DNA of 64,000 bases from Chryseobacterium nepalense. GTDB taxonomy: Bacteria; Bacteroidota; Bacteroidia; Flavobacteriales; Weeksellaceae. Under the pieces are notes generated by a model. The model was not told the origin of the DNA. It worked only from the letters and a program-made list of their open reading frames with translations, and did no database searches. The DNA lies in the NCBI RefSeq assembly GCF_023195755.1, contig NZ_CP096203.1, forward strand, positions 2,046,001 to 2,110,000, in the 5' to 3' direction. Positions 44,553 through 52,368 of the stretch are shown in pieces. The position numbers and the translations under genes were made by a program. The stretch's first letter is position 1, and every line of letters starts with the position of its first letter.

Positions 44553-46433
44553 ATGCTTGCAAAACCGCATCCTGAAGCCTTTGACGATGAAGACTGGGTT
44601 TTCGAAATAAAATGGGACGGTTACCGCGCTATTGCCGATCTAAGCGATGAACCTCTCTTCTATTCCCGAAACGGGATCTCCTTTTTATCAAAATTTGAAA
44701 AAGTTGCCAATGATTTCAGTGTACAGAAACATAAGATGATTCTGGACGGTGAAATTGTAGCGTATGATGAGAACGGAAGACCGAATTTCCAGCTGCTTCA
44801 GCAAATAGGTGACAATCCGGATCTTGCACTGGTATATCAGGTTTTTGATATTCTTTGGCTGAACGGTCATTCTACGGAAGAGCTTCCGCTGATTCAGCGT
44901 AAAGAACTCCTCAAAGAAGCATTGGTTGAGACAGATGTTATCAAATATTGTGATCATATCCAGGAGAAAGGCATTTCCTTTTTTAACCAGATGAAAAAAA
45001 TGAAGCTGGAAGGAATGATCGCCAAAAAGGCAGACAGCGTTTACACCGAAAACCACCGTACTTCCGACTGGCTTAAGATAAAATTCACCAACACGGAAGA
45101 AGCCATTATCTGCGGATTTACGGAACCCCGTGGATCAAGGGAAGGTTTCGGTGCCCTGATCCTGGGAAAATACATTGACGGCCAACTGATTTATTCAGGG
45201 CATACCGGGACAGGATTCAACCGCGAATCAATTATAGAACTTCATGAAAGATTAAAGAAAATCATCGTGAAAAATTCCCCTTTTGAAACTAAGCCTAAAA
45301 CCAATATGCCCGTAACCTGGACCCAGCCGGAGCTGGTATGCGAGATTAAATATTCCGAAATCACAAAAGACGGCATTTTCCGGCATCCGGTTTTCGTGGC
45401 ACTGCGTGAAGATAAAGAACCTGAAGAAGTAAAAAACACCGCCGGAGAAAAAGATGAAGCAACCCAAAATACAAAAGTTATGAAAGCTACAGCCCCTAAA
45501 AAAACACGTCCTTCCGAAAACGAAAAGGAAATAACATTAAACAGGCATAAGGTAAAGCTTACCAATCAGGATAAAGTTTATTTCCCTAAAGATGACGTAA
45601 CCAAAGGCGATGTCATAGAATATTACCAGTCGGTTGCAGACTATATTTTACCACACCTTAAAAACCGGCCGCTTTCTCTGAACCGTTTCCCGAATGGTAT
45701 TGAAGAGCAGAGTTTCTATCAGAAAGATGCCAGTGACAATATTCCGGACTGGGTAAAAACAACGCAGGTTTATTCTGAATCCAACGATAAATACATTGAT
45801 TATATTTACTGTAACGACAAGGCTACTCTTGCTTATCTGAATAATTTAGGGTGCATTGATATGAACCCCTGGAATTCTTCCCTGCCCGACCTGGATCATC
45901 CTGACTTTCTTGTGTTAGACCTGGACCCATCCAAAAAGAATACTTTTGACGATGTTATCGAAACAGCCTTACAGGTGAATGAGGTTTTAAATGCCATTAA
46001 AATTAAAGGCTACTGTAAAACTTCAGGAAGCACCGGTATTCATGTCTATATTCCGATGGGCGGAAAGTACGATTTTGACCAGGTAAAAGATTTTGCACAT
46101 ATTCTGATGAAACAGGTTCATGAAAAGCTTCCGGAAATCACAACTTTGGAAAGAAGCCTTCAGAAAAGAGATAACAGTAAAATTTACCTTGATTATCTGC
46201 AAAACAGAACCGGGCAGACTTTAGCCAGTGCTTACAGCATCAGACCTAAAGAAGGGGCTTCCGTTTCCATGCCGCTGGACTGGAGCGAGGTAAAAAAAGG
46301 AATGAAACCTACTGACTTTAATATTCATAATGCTCTGGAAAGAATTAAAGAAAAAGGAGATTTGTTTAAACCGGTTCTGGGTAAGGGAATTGATATGATG
46401 AAGGCTTTGGAGAGCTTGCAGGACTTGGAGTAA
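44553..46433 (+). CDS. ligD: LigD ATP-dependent DNA ligase and primase-polymerase domains
   Basis: From the first ATG of this frame the 626-residue product starts inside the adenylation domain: MLAKPHPEAFDDEDW then EIKWDGYRA with the AMP-accepting Lys20 in KxDG. Ligase motifs III-V and an OB-fold follow (to about residue 290), then a Lys/Thr-rich linker and an archaeo-eukaryotic-primase-type polymerase domain from about 330 (FPKDDVTKGDVIEYYQSVAD, LVLDLDPS, GSTGIHVYIPM). The same frame is open upstream to the A9 tract at 44438-44446, so the natural protein probably continues the phosphoesterase frame. No ribosome-binding feature was seen before 44553. Confidence 0.9.
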   Translation: MLAKPHPEAFDDEDWVFEIKWDGYRAIADLSDEPLFYSRNGISFLSKFEKVANDFSVQKHKMILDGEIVAYDENGRPNFQLLQQIGDNPDLALVYQVFDILWLNGHSTEELPLIQRKELLKEALVETDVIKYCDHIQEKGISFFNQMKKMKLEGMIAKKADSVYTENHRTSDWLKIKFTNTEEAIICGFTEPRGSREGFGALILGKYIDGQLIYSGHTGTGFNRESIIELHERLKKIIVKNSPFETKPKTNMPVTWTQPELVCEIKYSEITKDGIFRHPVFVALREDKEPEEVKNTAGEKDEATQNTKVMKATAPKKTRPSENEKEITLNRHKVKLTNQDKVYFPKDDVTKGDVIEYYQSVADYILPHLKNRPLSLNRFPNGIEEQSFYQKDASDNIPDWVKTTQVYSESNDKYIDYIYCNDKATLAYLNNLGCIDMNPWNSSLPDLDHPDFLVLDLDPSKKNTFDDVIETALQVNEVLNAIKIKGYCKTSGSTGIHVYIPMGGKYDFDQVKDFAHILMKQVHEKLPEITTLERSLQKRDNSKIYLDYLQNRTGQTLASAYSIRPKEGASVSMPLDWSEVKKGMKPTDFNIHNALERIKEKGDLFKPVLGKGIDMMKALESLQDLE

Positions 46434-46462
46434 TTGGTTATTTTTGGGCAAATTATTCAACC

Positions 46463-46993
46463 ATGGAAATGCCCCTCAAAGCTTTCATAAATTTTAATGA
46501 AAAAACCACAAGAAAACAGTTAGACAAATACTTCTACTACTCCTGGAAGAAAAAACTCCCCTACCTCTTTAAGAACTTCGTATTTGCTACTGTATTTTTG
46601 CTTATAATCGATGGTGTTTTTAAGATCGGCAGAAGTAAAATTGATTTGAAATTTATCGCCTATTTTTTTGCAGCCTACATCCTATTATACATTATTATAT
46701 TCTTCTATAACAAAATAAATTATAACTCTAAAATAAATCAACATATTGCTGAGCTTAAAAAATTTGACCCTACAATAGAATTTGTTTTAGATGAACAATC
46801 ATTTTACATTAAATGTGAGCAATTTGATATAAGAAGTGTTTGGAAAAAAGTAACTTATAGTATTTCCGGGAAAACGCTTTTAATTTTCATTGACCTAGGA
46901 ACTCCATTCACTTTTCTTCTTAATGAAGAGGAAACAGAACAGTATCCTGCTATTTTAGATATTTTTAAAATGAAATCTAAATTGAAAAAGTAA
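46463..46993 (+). CDS. Membrane protein with YcxB-like C-terminal domain, hypothetical
   Basis: A 176-residue protein with two transmembrane segments (about 43-53 and 66-84) and a C-terminal soluble domain (about 100-165) of mixed strands (FVLDEQSFYIKCEQFDIRSVWKKV, LLIFIDLGTPFTFLL). This layout resembles YcxB-like proteins. It starts 29 bases after ligD on the same strand and ends exactly where the convergent SDR gene ends, with no spacer. Function unknown. Confidence 0.72.
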   Translation: MEMPLKAFINFNEKTTRKQLDKYFYYSWKKKLPYLFKNFVFATVFLLIIDGVFKIGRSKIDLKFIAYFFAAYILLYIIIFFYNKINYNSKINQHIAELKKFDPTIEFVLDEQSFYIKCEQFDIRSVWKKVTYSISGKTLLIFIDLGTPFTFLLNEEETEQYPAILDIFKMKSKLKK

Positions 46994-47725
46994 TTAAGGT
47001 AGTTTAGCGACCAAAGATTCCGGCAGCACTTTTAATATCCAATAAATCATTTTCCATTTAAAGTTCGTAACAATGGCAAACGAGTTTCCGGCATTGACAA
47101 TGAACTTTGCGACGTAATTCGGTTCCATTATTAAAGATTCATTTAATTGTAAGCCTTCATTGATTTTTGTTCTTATATAACCGATCACCAAAACATTGAC
47201 AACAATGTTTCTTTGCCTTAGCTCCTGTCTTAAGCCGGCAAGATAAGTGGTAAAAGCTGCTTTGGTACTGCCGTACACAAAATTACTTTTCCGCCCGCGA
47301 ACTCCCGACAGAGAAGATAATCCGATAATCCTTTCTAAACTTTTATTCCTCTTATCCATTGCAATAATATTCAATATGGAAACAGCGCCCATGTAGTTTA
47401 CCTGCATCATTTGTCTTGCACTTCCAAAATCATGCAGGGCTTTTTCATTTTCTGCTAAAAAGCCGGCAGCATAAACAACAATATGAGGCTTCGCAGAAAG
47501 GTCATCATAAAATTTCTGATGAGAATCAAAATCCACCGCATCGAAATATAAGACTGTAACCTTCGCATGGAAAGCATTTTTTGAGACAAATTCTTCCAGT
47601 GACTTTGTATTTCGGGATGCCGCCATTACGAAAAATCCTTTTTGAAGGTATTGTTTAATACTTTCCTTTGCAACATCAGAATTGCCTCCTAAGATAAGAA
47701 CCGTTTTGTTTGTGTTTTTATTCAT
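46994..47725 (-). CDS. Short-chain dehydrogenase/reductase (SDR)
   Basis: A 243-residue NAD(P)-dependent oxidoreductase. The nucleotide-binding glycine motif is the variant LILGGNSDVAK (residues 9-19). The active site has Ser in GLSSLSGVRG and the YxxxK pair in VYGSTKAAF. The variant GGxSDVA start resembles the decaprenyl-phosphoribose-epimerase (DprE2-like) branch, but no partner oxidase is nearby. ATG at 47725 is chosen: only four bases separate it from an exact -7 box, so the mRNA is probably leaderless. The longer frame runs into the 23-bp repeats. The stop abuts the stop of the convergent membrane-protein gene. Confidence 0.87.
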   Translation of the reverse strand: MNKNTNKTVLILGGNSDVAKESIKQYLQKGFFVMAASRNTKSLEEFVSKNAFHAKVTVLYFDAVDFDSHQKFYDDLSAKPHIVVYAAGFLAENEKALHDFGSARQMMQVNYMGAVSILNIIAMDKRNKSLERIIGLSSLSGVRGRKSNFVYGSTKAAFTTYLAGLRQELRQRNIVVNVLVIGYIRTKINEGLQLNESLIMEPNYVAKFIVNAGNSFAIVTNFKWKMIYWILKVLPESLVAKLP

Positions 47726-47729
47726 AATG

Positions 47730-47762
47730 CAAAGATAATTTTTAATGCGTATTCTAAAACAA
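47730..47762 (-). promoter_or_regulatory. SDR promoter placing the start of transcription at the ATG
   Basis: Minus strand: TTG (47762-47760), 22-base spacer, TATCTTTG (47737-47730), then CATT and the ATG. With the usual 4-7-base gap, transcription would begin at or next to the start codon. Confidence 0.7.
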
Positions 47763-47798
47763 CGAAGGAAGTTATACTCAATCGCCACAGGATGACTG

Positions 47799-47890
47799 CA
47801 TCGTACCATGCAGAGGGTATGCATCGTACGGTGCAGGGTGTCTGCATCGCACCATGCAGGGTATCTGCACCGCCCGTCACAGTCTGTGTA
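47799..47890. repeat. 23-bp tandem repeat, three units plus a degenerate fourth
   Basis: Units start at 47799, 47822 and 47845, each with the core CATCGYACNRTGCAG; a poor fourth copy runs 47868-47890. Most of the differences between units are transitions. Each unit contains a small palindrome-like core (GCAT..ATGC or TGCA..TGCA). The 23-base period is not a multiple of three, so the array is non-coding. It sits upstream of the SDR promoter. Confidence 0.85.
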
Positions 47891-47995
47891 TTATACCCGA
47901 AGCAATTCATACAATCCATAAGCACAGTTAAAACCACTCGTTGGCTCCTATGGTAATAAGGGAACCGTATTCTTACTGATTTGGACTGATGATAT

Positions 47996-48037
47996 AAAAA
48001 GTTTCGGCGGGGTGAGCTTCGCTCACCCCGCCGAAAC
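47996..48037 (-). terminator. Very strong GC-rich hairpin terminator of the nusB-DUF1573-yajC unit
   Basis: Perfect 17-bp stem (48001-48017 with 48021-48037) around a TTC loop. On the minus strand it is followed by a T5 run. The stem is much more GC-rich than the surroundings. Confidence 0.85.
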
Positions 48038-48063
48038 GAAGTATCTTTTAAAATCGGAAAGAT

Positions 48064-48435
48064 TTATTTCTTATCCGTTTCAATTTCCTTTTTGTCTTCT
48101 GCTTTTTCAGCAGCTTTGGCTTTATCTCCAAAACGGGCCTCCGTAAATTCTCTGGAAACAGCCGCTTTTTCAAACTTTAGCTTTCCCGATAATGTTTCGA
48201 TTACAAAACCATCATCCTGAACCTGAGCAATCCTTCCGTGAAGTCCTGAAGTAAGAACCACTCTGGTTCCTACCTTAAGGGTTTCCTGGAAATTCTTCTC
48301 CTGCTTCTGCTTTCTCATTTGCGGTCTTATCATTAAAAAATAAAAACCTACAAACATCACCCCCATCATAATCAGCATCATGGAAGAGTTACCTCCCTGA
48401 GCAGGTGCCTGTAAAAAAATTGATAATAAATTCAT
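48064..48435 (-). CDS. yajC: Preprotein translocase subunit YajC
   Basis: A 123-residue inner-membrane protein of the SecDF-YajC complex that assists Sec export. One N-terminal transmembrane helix (MMLIMMGVMFVGFYFLMIRP, about 19-38), then the conserved KNFQETLKVGTRVVLTSGLHG and GKLKFEKAAVSRE. It has an acidic/Lys tail. It starts 4 bases after the DUF1573 gene, which follows nusB, forming a three-gene unit closed by a strong terminator. Confidence 0.95.
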   Translation of the reverse strand: MNLLSIFLQAPAQGGNSSMMLIMMGVMFVGFYFLMIRPQMRKQKQEKNFQETLKVGTRVVLTSGLHGRIAQVQDDGFVIETLSGKLKFEKAAVSREFTEARFGDKAKAAEKAEDKKEIETDKK

Positions 48436-48439
48436 GATA

Positions 48440-48949
48440 TTATGGTTGAATATTCGCGGTGAATGTTAATTTGATAGGAGCTTTTTCTACATTGGCGAAA
48501 ACGTCTGCATATTTGTTTACGTTTCCATCAAAGTTTGTAGAATCAAAGTGGAGGGTAATTTTCCCTTTTTTACCCGGCATAATCGGCTCTTTAGTAAAGT
48601 CAGGAACAGTACATCCACATCCCGGTTTTACTTCTGAAATCACCAGAGGATTGCTTCCTGTATTTGTAATTTCATATACGTGCTGCACTTTATCTCCTTT
48701 TTTTACTTTTCCGAAATCGAAGTTGCTTTCAGAAAGAGCAATAGTAGTTAAAGGCTGGTTGGATACAGGCGCCGGAGCTGCCGTTTCAGGAGTTGCTGCA
48801 GCAGCACCTGCAGAATCTGCCGGACCATTTCTGTGAATTTCCGGTCTTTCGGTAAGAAGTTTTTCCTGGTTTTCTTTGTTTTCCTTTTTACAAGAAACAA
48901 ATCCAAAACCTATTACTGATAAAGCGATAATTGATAACGTCTTTTTCAT
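48440..48949 (-). CDS. DUF1573 lipoprotein
   Basis: A 169-residue lipoprotein (lipobox GFVSCKKEN, Cys20) with an Ala/Pro-rich spacer (about 45-68) and a DUF1573 immunoglobulin-like domain: FDFGKVKKGDKVQHVYEITN, then SEVKPGCGCTVPDF and PGKKGKITLHFDS. The CGCT motif is characteristic of the family. Without acidic residues after the cysteine it probably faces the periplasm. Function unknown. It lies between nusB and yajC, as in many Flavobacteriia. Confidence 0.92.
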   Translation of the reverse strand: MKKTLSIIALSVIGFGFVSCKKENKENQEKLLTERPEIHRNGPADSAGAAAATPETAAPAPVSNQPLTTIALSESNFDFGKVKKGDKVQHVYEITNTGSNPLVISEVKPGCGCTVPDFTKEPIMPGKKGKITLHFDSTNFDGNVNKYADVFANVEKAPIKLTFTANIQP

Positions 48950-48959
48950 ATTGAAATAT

Positions 48960-49865
48960 TTATATTCTATTTAAATCTTTACAGTATTTATCCAAAATTC
49001 CGTTAATGAAAATATTGGAGCGATCCGTGGCAAATACTTTGGCAATCTCAATATATTCATTAATGATCACCCTTGAAGGTGTAAAAGGAAAATTATCCAG
49101 TTCCGTAAGTGCAGTAGACAGGATTACTTTATCCATTAGTGAAACCCTTTCCAGATCCCAGTTTTCCAGTCTTTCTTCCAGTTTCTTCTCATTGTTTTCC
49201 CAGCTGTCCAGCGTATTTCTTAAAAGCTTGATGGAAAAAGTTTTATCTTCATCATCTTTAATCATTTTGATCAAGGTTCTGCTTTCTTCATCTTCCTTTA
49301 AAAAACCGATTGTTTTCTGAACCATAGAATTGGCAATATGAATATCATCATACCATGAAAGCTCCTTGTCTCCCAGATAATCATGAAAATCATCGTTTTC
49401 AGCAATATATCTTAAAAATAACTTACCGATAAACTTCTGATCCTCTTCAAAAGAATAAGATTCTTCCTTCATAAAATCCTGGTATCTTTTTCCGGCAGTA
49501 ATTCTCTGGAATGTTTTTACGAGAAGGTCGTCATGCAAATCCCACTTAAGCTGCTTGTGCTGGCCTGTAAAGAATAACCGTTCCGGGTTTTCCTCCAGCT
49601 TAATCAAAACCTTATTGTTGATGAATTTTTGGTTAGGATTAATATCTGCATCGGTTTTAATATATTTATTCTTTCCAATTTCGATCTGGTTTTCTGCCAG
49701 TTCTTTCAGTGCAACCAGAAAATTCAATTCATAGATATAGAGATCGTAAATCTTCTCTATTCCGGTAAACATGTTTTTCTCTAATACATCAAACTTAACA
49801 GGATTCTGGTAATATGAATACACAGTCTGTACTACTTTTTCACGGATTTGTCGTCTTCCTAACAT
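48960..49865 (-). CDS. nusB: Transcription antitermination factor NusB (long Bacteroidota form)
   Basis: RNA-binding factor of the rRNA antitermination complex. The 301-residue protein is about twice the E. coli length. It starts MLGRRQIREKVVQTVY. The NusB core lies in the C-terminal half, including LMDKVILSTALTELDNFPFTPSRVIINEYIEIAKVF and SNIFINGILDK. The extra N-terminal half is helical and charged. First gene of the nusB-DUF1573-yajC unit, with a -7 box 22 bases upstream. Confidence 0.93.
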   Translation of the reverse strand: MLGRRQIREKVVQTVYSYYQNPVKFDVLEKNMFTGIEKIYDLYIYELNFLVALKELAENQIEIGKNKYIKTDADINPNQKFINNKVLIKLEENPERLFFTGQHKQLKWDLHDDLLVKTFQRITAGKRYQDFMKEESYSFEEDQKFIGKLFLRYIAENDDFHDYLGDKELSWYDDIHIANSMVQKTIGFLKEDEESRTLIKMIKDDEDKTFSIKLLRNTLDSWENNEKKLEERLENWDLERVSLMDKVILSTALTELDNFPFTPSRVIINEYIEIAKVFATDRSNIFINGILDKYCKDLNRI

Positions 49866-49886
49866 TCAAAGAGCTTTTTATGGGCG

Positions 49887-49894
49887 CAAAGATA
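49887..49894 (-). promoter_or_regulatory. nusB promoter -7 box
   Basis: TATCTTTG on the minus strand, 21 bases before the ATG. No TTG at the -33 distance. It is part of a 90-base divergent promoter region. Confidence 0.6.
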
Positions 49895-49938
49895 CGAAAT
49901 TTAAAATTTATGGGATTCGTAGTATGATGACATTTTCG

Positions 49939-49946
49939 TAAATTTG
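49939..49946 (+). promoter_or_regulatory. ABC exporter promoter -7 box
   Basis: TAAATTTG, 9 bases before the ATG, with TTCG (49916-49919) near the -33 position. This predicts a leader of only a few bases. Confidence 0.6.
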
Positions 49947-49955
49947 TAAAAGTTT

Positions 49956-51617
49956 ATGAAAGCTTTAAAAACCCTAAACCCCTACTTCTGGAAACACAAA
50001 ATATTATTATTTTGGGGGGTATTATTTATCATTGCCAGTAATTTCTTCAATATCTATAAAGTTCAGTTCGTGGGAAAATCTGTGGACGAACTTACACGCA
50101 ACGGAAATCTCGGTTTCAACAGACAGGTGTTGATTTATGTTGCCATTATTGTAGGATGCTCCCTTCTTACAGGTTTCTTTACTTTTATGATGCGGCAGAC
50201 GATTATTGTTGCTTCCAGAAGGATTGAATATGAACTTAAAAACAAAATCTACAGGCACTATCAGGATTTGTCTTTAACGGATTATAAGCAAACCACCATT
50301 GGAGATCTCATGAACAGACTGAGTGAAGATGTTGTTGCAGTAAGGATGTATCTTGGCCCCGGCGTAATGTATGTCGCCAACTTATTGGTGCTTGTTATTA
50401 TCACCGCAATTTATATGCTGAAGACGGATGTTTCCATGACGCTTTGGACCTTGCTTCCTTTACCGCTTCTTTCGTATGCTATTTATAAGGTAAGTTCCAT
50501 TATCAATAAAAAATCGAAGATCATGCAGAAAAGCCAGTCGGCCATTTCTACTTTCGTGCAGGACAGCTTTTCGGGGATACGCGTTGTGAAATTTTTCGCC
50601 CGTGAAAAATACATTGAAAAAAACTACGGAGTAAAAGTTACGGACTATCAGGACAAAGCGCTGGACCTTGCCAAAACGGAAGCTTACTTCTTCACCATCA
50701 TCCTTTTTGTAATCGGTCTTCTGAATGTTGCCATTATCTGGATCGGCGGACAGAAATATATTGCCGGAGAGCTTAGCATCGGTAAAATTGCAGATTTCTT
50801 TATGTACATCAATACCCTGATATTTCCTTTCTCTATGGTAGGCTGGGTAACTTCTGTAAACCAGAGGGCTGAAGCATCCATGCAGAGGATTAATGAATTT
50901 ATGGATAAGAAATCGGAAATCGTTAACCAAAACTTTGAAAATTATTCCATTAAAGGAGATATTGAATTCAGAAATGTATCCTATGTTTATCCTAATACAG
51001 GAATTACAGCATTAGAAAATCTAAGTTTTACAGTAAAATCCGGTGAGTCACTTGCCATTATGGGCAAAACAGGAAGTGGAAAATCAACCATTGCGTTATT
51101 ACTCTGCAGGCTTATTGACCCCACAGAAGGAGAAATTTTAGTTGACGGAAAAAACTTAAAAGAGCATAATTTAGATAACTACAGAAACTTCATCGGCTAT
51201 ATCCCCCAGGAGAGTTATCTTTTTTCTGATTCGATTGAAAATAACATCGGTTTTGCCATAGACCATCCAACTCATGAAAAAGTAGTGGAATATGCAAAAA
51301 TTGCAGACGTTGATAAAAACATCGTAGAGTTTAAAGATCAGTATAAAACTATGGTAGGCGAACGCGGAGTGATGCTTTCGGGAGGTCAGAAACAAAGAAT
51401 CTGCATTGCCAGAGCACTGATTAAAGACCCCAGCATTATCATTTTTGACGATTCTCTGTCTGCCCTGGATACTGAAACCGAGCAGAACATCCTCGAAAAT
51501 ATTGAAAGAAAAATTCATCACGCAACTTCTATAATCATCACACACAGAGAGTCTAGCGCCCAACGTGCAGATAAAATCCTTAACCTGACTGAAATTAACA
51601 ATTCCGTAACTGCATAG
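49956..51617 (+). CDS. ABC exporter, fused permease and ATPase
   Basis: A 553-residue half-transporter with six transmembrane helices (about 15-300) followed by one ATP-binding domain: Walker A GKTGSGKST (370-378), signature LSGGQ (474-478), Walker B SIIIFDD with Asp498, and the His switch in IITHRES. The residue after Walker B is Asp499 instead of the catalytic Glu, as in the degenerate site of heterodimeric exporters. The family covers lipid A and multidrug exporters; the substrate is unknown. Divergent from nusB. Confidence 0.92.
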   Translation: MKALKTLNPYFWKHKILLFWGVLFIIASNFFNIYKVQFVGKSVDELTRNGNLGFNRQVLIYVAIIVGCSLLTGFFTFMMRQTIIVASRRIEYELKNKIYRHYQDLSLTDYKQTTIGDLMNRLSEDVVAVRMYLGPGVMYVANLLVLVIITAIYMLKTDVSMTLWTLLPLPLLSYAIYKVSSIINKKSKIMQKSQSAISTFVQDSFSGIRVVKFFAREKYIEKNYGVKVTDYQDKALDLAKTEAYFFTIILFVIGLLNVAIIWIGGQKYIAGELSIGKIADFFMYINTLIFPFSMVGWVTSVNQRAEASMQRINEFMDKKSEIVNQNFENYSIKGDIEFRNVSYVYPNTGITALENLSFTVKSGESLAIMGKTGSGKSTIALLLCRLIDPTEGEILVDGKNLKEHNLDNYRNFIGYIPQESYLFSDSIENNIGFAIDHPTHEKVVEYAKIADVDKNIVEFKDQYKTMVGERGVMLSGGQKQRICIARALIKDPSIIIFDDSLSALDTETEQNILENIERKIHHATSIIITHRESSAQRADKILNLTEINNSVTA

Positions 51618-51658
51618 CGCATTCATTCACAAATGTTAAATAAATCATAAAAAAAATT

Positions 51659-51687
51659 TTGTGATTAAAAGAAAACTTTTATATTTG
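51659..51687 (+). promoter_or_regulatory. Promoter of the PUR-family gene
   Basis: TTG (51659-51661), 18-base spacer, TATATTTG (51680-51687), then 29 bases to the ATG. Both elements match the consensus exactly. Confidence 0.85.
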
Positions 51688-51716
51688 TTCTTAACAAGAT
51701 TAAAAAATATCTAACA

Positions 51717-52052
51717 ATGAGTGAATACAAGGAACGCCATGAAAATGAAATTTTCACTAAGGTGTTAAAAGCAGGGAGAAGAACTTATTTCTTTGATGTG
51801 CGCGAGACGAAAGCAGGAGATTATTATCTTACGATTACCGAAAGTAAAAAGAACTTCGGGGAGAATGGAGAAGCTACATTCGAGAAGCATAAAATTTATC
51901 TTTATAAAGAAGATTTTAAAAGTTTTCAGGAGATGTTTAATGAGTCCACAGATTTCATCATTAACGAAAAGGGTGAGGATGTAATATCAGAAAAGCATGA
52001 TAAAGACTTCAAAAGCAGAACATATACTATAGATTCTGACGACGAGGTTTAA
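51717..52052 (+). CDS. PUR-family (DUF3276) DNA/RNA-binding protein
   Basis: A 111-residue protein with the single PUR repeat typical of Bacteroidota and spirochaetes: IFTKVLKAGRRTYFFDVRET, then YYLTITESKK and the helix EDFKSFQEMFNES. Family members form dimers with a Whirly-like fold that binds nucleic acid; the role in Bacteroidota is not established. A near-ideal promoter and a strong terminator make it a single-gene unit that is probably well expressed. Confidence 0.92.
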   Translation: MSEYKERHENEIFTKVLKAGRRTYFFDVRETKAGDYYLTITESKKNFGENGEATFEKHKIYLYKEDFKSFQEMFNESTDFIINEKGEDVISEKHDKDFKSRTYTIDSDDEV

Positions 52053-52076
52053 AATATTTATAACATTTAAAAACAC

Positions 52077-52107
52077 AAGCATCTGGAAAAAGATGCTTTT
52101 TTTATTT
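52077..52107 (+). terminator. Terminator of the PUR-family gene
   Basis: Stem AAGCATCT/AGATGCTT (52077-52084 and 52091-52098), 6-base loop, then a T-rich run. Confidence 0.9.
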
Positions 52108-52312
52108 TCTTTTCTAATCTTTTGTATTTAAGTTAAATTAATTAGACAGCGACGCTCATTAATATGCAACGCATAATTATTAACGATATTCTTTGTTTTA
52201 AATTAAAATCATCATCTATTTTTTTATTAATTTAACGCTAATTAATGTAAAATTGCGATTATTTAATAATTTTACCGTTAAAAAATTAAATAATCCATTT
52301 AGTTATCATTGA
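52108..52312. other. AT-rich intergenic region without a recognised gene
   Basis: About 200 very AT-rich bases ahead of a T9SS protein gene. No conserved frame, repeat or RNA was recognised. Confidence 0.5.
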
Positions 52313-52320
52313 TAAATTTG
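52313..52320 (+). promoter_or_regulatory. Promoter -7 box of the 459-aa T9SS protein
   Basis: TAAATTTG, exact consensus, 48 bases before the ATG. The -33 element is not clear. Confidence 0.5.
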
Positions 52321-52368
52321 AATTAAAAATAGTTTGTATGAAATAATTTTAACCTTAAATATAAAAGA

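Noticed and set aside
43088..46433. Ku-LigD as a novel system
   Set aside because: This is the known bacterial NHEJ pair; only the frameshift is unusual.
47799..47890. CRISPR-like array
   Set aside because: The repeat units are directly adjacent with no spacers, and no cas genes are in the window.
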